Shown here piece by piece: positions 13,566-15,433 of a stretch of 15,433 nucleotides of DNA; the first letter of the stretch is position 1, and every line of letters begins with the position of its first letter. Position numbers and translations under genes: made by a program. Source of the DNA: Bacteroidales bacterium UBA1205. GTDB lineage: Bacteria; Bacteroidota; Bacteroidia; Bacteroidales; WCHB1-69. The stretch covers positions 1,568 through 17,000 of the forward strand of contig DBXT01000008.1 of assembly GCA_002309615.1 (NCBI GenBank), written 5' to 3'. Under the pieces are notes generated by a model. The model did not search any database and was not told the DNA's origin. It saw only the letters and a program-made list of their open reading frames with translations.

Positions 13566-14954
13566 ATGTTTTCAAAAAATACTTATATTTCAAGACGTAA
13601 ACAGTTAAAACAGCAATTAAGCGGAGGCGTGGTATTATTTTTAGCCAACAACGAAGCCTCGATGAATTATCCTTCAAATACTTATCGTTATCGTCAAGAT
13701 AGTAGTTTCACTTATTTTTACGGCTTGCAGATAGCAGGTTTGGTAGGGGTGATAGACATAGATGAAGATAAGGAGATATTATTTGGGGACGATTATGGTA
13801 TAGATGATATTATTTGGATGGGTAATCAGCCAACCATAAAAGAATTGGCAACATCAATAGGAGTTGATAATACACAAGTTTTTAGCGAATTAGAAGCTTA
13901 TATTCGTAAAGTGCAACAGCAAAATAGAAAAATTCATTTTTTGCCGCCATATAGAGACGATAGCAGAATTTTCTTGAGCCGTTTGTTACAATTGCCGATA
14001 GAAAGTTTGAAAGATGCCGCTTCAGTAGAATTGATAAAAGCTGTAGTTGCCTTACGTTCTATAAAGACTGATGAAGAAATTGAAGAAATGGAAAAAATAT
14101 GCGATGTTGGTGTAGATATGCATCTTGCCGTCATGCATGGTTGTCAAGTAGGTAAATTGGAAAGAGAATTAGCCGGATTGGCAGAAGGAATTTCTTTGTC
14201 AGGAGGTAGCGGGGTTTCATTTCCTGTGATATTGTCACAAAATGGGGAAACGTTGCACAATCATTGCCACGAACAAATATTACAATCAGGTAGAATGTTG
14301 TTGGTGGATATGGGTGCAGAAAGTGTTACCGGTTACTCTTCAGACTATACACGTACTTTTCCTGTTAATGGTAAATTTACTCAAAAACAAAGAGAAATAT
14401 ACGAAATTGTGTTAGAGGCTAATTTAGAGACAATAGAAAAGTCGCGTCCGGGAATTCCTTATTGGAATGTACACATGAATGCCGCTACCGTAATAGCCAA
14501 AGGTTTAACGGAATTAGGTTTAATGAAAGGCGATTATGTTGCAGCAGCCAAAGAAGGTGCTCATGCTTTATTTATGCCTCATGGATTGGGTCACATGTTG
14601 GGAATGGATGTTCACGATATGGAAGGCTTTGGTGAAGATTACGTAGGTTATGATGATACCTATAAACGTAGTGAAATCTTCGGTCACGGGAGTCTTCGTT
14701 GCGGAAGAGAACTGCGTCCGGGCTTTATTGTAACCGATGAACCGGGTATTTATTTCATTCCGCAATTGATAGATATTTGGCAAAGTGAACACAAATTTGA
14801 ACAATATATCAATTATGATAAAGTAAGAGAATATATTGGCTTTGGAGGTATTCGTATAGAAGATGACATTTTGATAACAGAATCAGGATGTAAAGTATTG
14901 GGCAAGCCTCTTCCAAAGCAAGTTGACGAATTAGAAGCAATTATCGGAAAATAA
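13566..14954 (+). CDS. Xaa-Pro aminopeptidase (M24B, aminopeptidase P family)
   Basis: 462-aa metallopeptidase that removes an N-terminal residue followed by proline; probably cytoplasmic, as no signal peptide is visible. The N-terminal aminopeptidase P domain (about 1-150) contains the NTYRYRQDSSFTYFYG stretch typical of the family. The C-terminal pita-bread domain carries the dinuclear metal ligands: D248 in LLVDMGAE, D260 in SSDYTRTFP, H343 in PHGLGHMLG, E392 in TDEPGIYF and E432 in GIRIEDDIL. H350 in DVHD is a further conserved active-site histidine. All ligands are present, so activity (usually Mn2+-dependent) is expected. It has a -7 promoter element 22 nt upstream and is followed after 33 nt by a lipoprotein gene without an evident promoter. 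Confidence 0.95.
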   Translation: MFSKNTYISRRKQLKQQLSGGVVLFLANNEASMNYPSNTYRYRQDSSFTYFYGLQIAGLVGVIDIDEDKEILFGDDYGIDDIIWMGNQPTIKELATSIGVDNTQVFSELEAYIRKVQQQNRKIHFLPPYRDDSRIFLSRLLQLPIESLKDAASVELIKAVVALRSIKTDEEIEEMEKICDVGVDMHLAVMHGCQVGKLERELAGLAEGISLSGGSGVSFPVILSQNGETLHNHCHEQILQSGRMLLVDMGAESVTGYSSDYTRTFPVNGKFTQKQREIYEIVLEANLETIEKSRPGIPYWNVHMNAATVIAKGLTELGLMKGDYVAAAKEGAHALFMPHGLGHMLGMDVHDMEGFGEDYVGYDDTYKRSEIFGHGSLRCGRELRPGFIVTDEPGIYFIPQLIDIWQSEHKFEQYINYDKVREYIGFGGIRIEDDILITESGCKVLGKPLPKQVDELEAIIGK

Positions 14955-14987
14955 TTAACATAACAAATAACATAAAAACATAAAAAA

Positions 14988-15433
14988 ATGAAAATTAAAA
15001 TAATATTAGCTGCGATTGTATTAGCAGCCGTTTCATTCACAGCATGTAGTTCTTTATCAGGAACAACAGGTACACCTAGTAATGGTATTTCAACAACAAG
15101 TACTGCATATTTGAACGGGAAGACTTTTGGTACCTCGTTTACCTCTTTGTATAGTGCTTATAAAGCAGCAGGAAAAGTGGACTTGACAAATGCAAGTAAT
15201 TTGTTGAATATGGCTCAATTAGCAAGTGCTGTTTCAGCTATTAAAGGAAATGCAAAAAACACCACTTTCTACAAAGAGTTTTCCGCAGGAGCTATTGCTT
15301 CCAGTGGTATTATTAATACTGCCAATGTTGACAATTTAATTACCACCATTTCCGGTTTGAATTTGTCATCATTTATCAATACAGGTAATAATGGCAGTTC
15401 AACTTCAACTACCACCAATAATGCAGCAACAGC
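14988..15433 (+). CDS. lipoprotein of unknown function, 3' end outside the window
   Basis: The reading frame from the ATG at 14988 stays open to the window edge, giving 148 codons plus two bases. The N-terminus MKIKIILAAIVLAAVSFTAC is a clean lipoprotein signal with lipobox FTAC and lipidated C20. The mature sequence starts with a Ser/Thr/Gly-rich linker (21-40). It continues as an amphipathic, Ala/Asn/Leu-rich region with SLYSAYKAAGKVDLTNASNL (53-72), LAS repeats and FYKEFSAGAIASSG, probably helical. Near 135-148 it becomes Ser/Thr/Asn-rich low complexity (NNGSSTSTTTNN). I do not recognise the family with certainty; similar small helical lipoproteins are common in Bacteroidota. It follows the aminopeptidase by 33 nt with no terminator between them. 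Confidence 0.75.
   Translation, partial: MKIKIILAAIVLAAVSFTACSSLSGTTGTPSNGISTTSTAYLNGKTFGTSFTSLYSAYKAAGKVDLTNASNLLNMAQLASAVSAIKGNAKNTTFYKEFSAGAIASSGIINTANVDNLITTISGLNLSSFINTGNNGSSTSTTTNNAAT

Overview
The window is about 15.4 kb of AT-rich DNA with densely packed genes, and it looks like a Bacteroidota chromosome, most likely order Bacteroidales. The reasons are: start sites without Shine-Dalgarno sequences but with the Bacteroidota -7 promoter element TAnnTTTG in front of several genes; secreted proteins with AQ-type or lipobox signal peptides; a Bacteroidota-type long DUF2723/TMEM260-like (GT117) membrane protein; and an Rnf operon in the order C-D-G-E-A. I see no rRNA, tRNA, CRISPR array, insertion sequence or phage gene. 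Most of the content is housekeeping. The genus cannot be read from the sequence alone.

Region 1 (61-4928, + strand) is an Rnf ion-translocating ferredoxin:NAD+ oxidoreductase operon: rnfC, rnfD, rnfG, rnfE, rnfA, then a small membrane protein with a cysteine-rich, EF-hand-like N-terminus and a DUF4405-like histidine-bearing membrane domain. The genes are 5-24 nt apart or overlap. RnfC carries two 4Fe-4S clusters, RnfD and RnfG the covalent-flavin threonines, and RnfE and RnfA the paired membrane cysteines. RnfB is missing; it must lie outside the window, perhaps immediately upstream.

Region 2 (4925-11132, - strand) reads from right to left: a periplasmic cyclophilin, pheS, a 1068-aa GT117-type membrane glycosyltransferase candidate, a strong intrinsic terminator, an MbnP-like lipoprotein and a small secreted protein of unknown function. 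The last gene converges on the Rnf operon so closely that the two stop codons share the tetranucleotide TTAA.

Region 3 (11133-15433, + strand) opens with a divergent promoter region. It is followed by a small lipoprotein, an asparagine-synthetase-like protein whose glutaminase half has lost its catalytic cysteine, an Xaa-Pro aminopeptidase with its own promoter, and the first 148 codons of another lipoprotein that runs off the window.

The points most worth checking are the glutaminase-dead AsnB homologue, the extra membrane protein at the end of the Rnf operon, and the MbnP-like lipoprotein that sits beside an unknown secreted protein instead of its usual MbnH partner. No clearly new multi-gene system is visible. 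Several automatic start choices (TTG at 48, 2479 and 11255; ATG at 5461) are better replaced by internal starts, and the entries below use the corrected ones.
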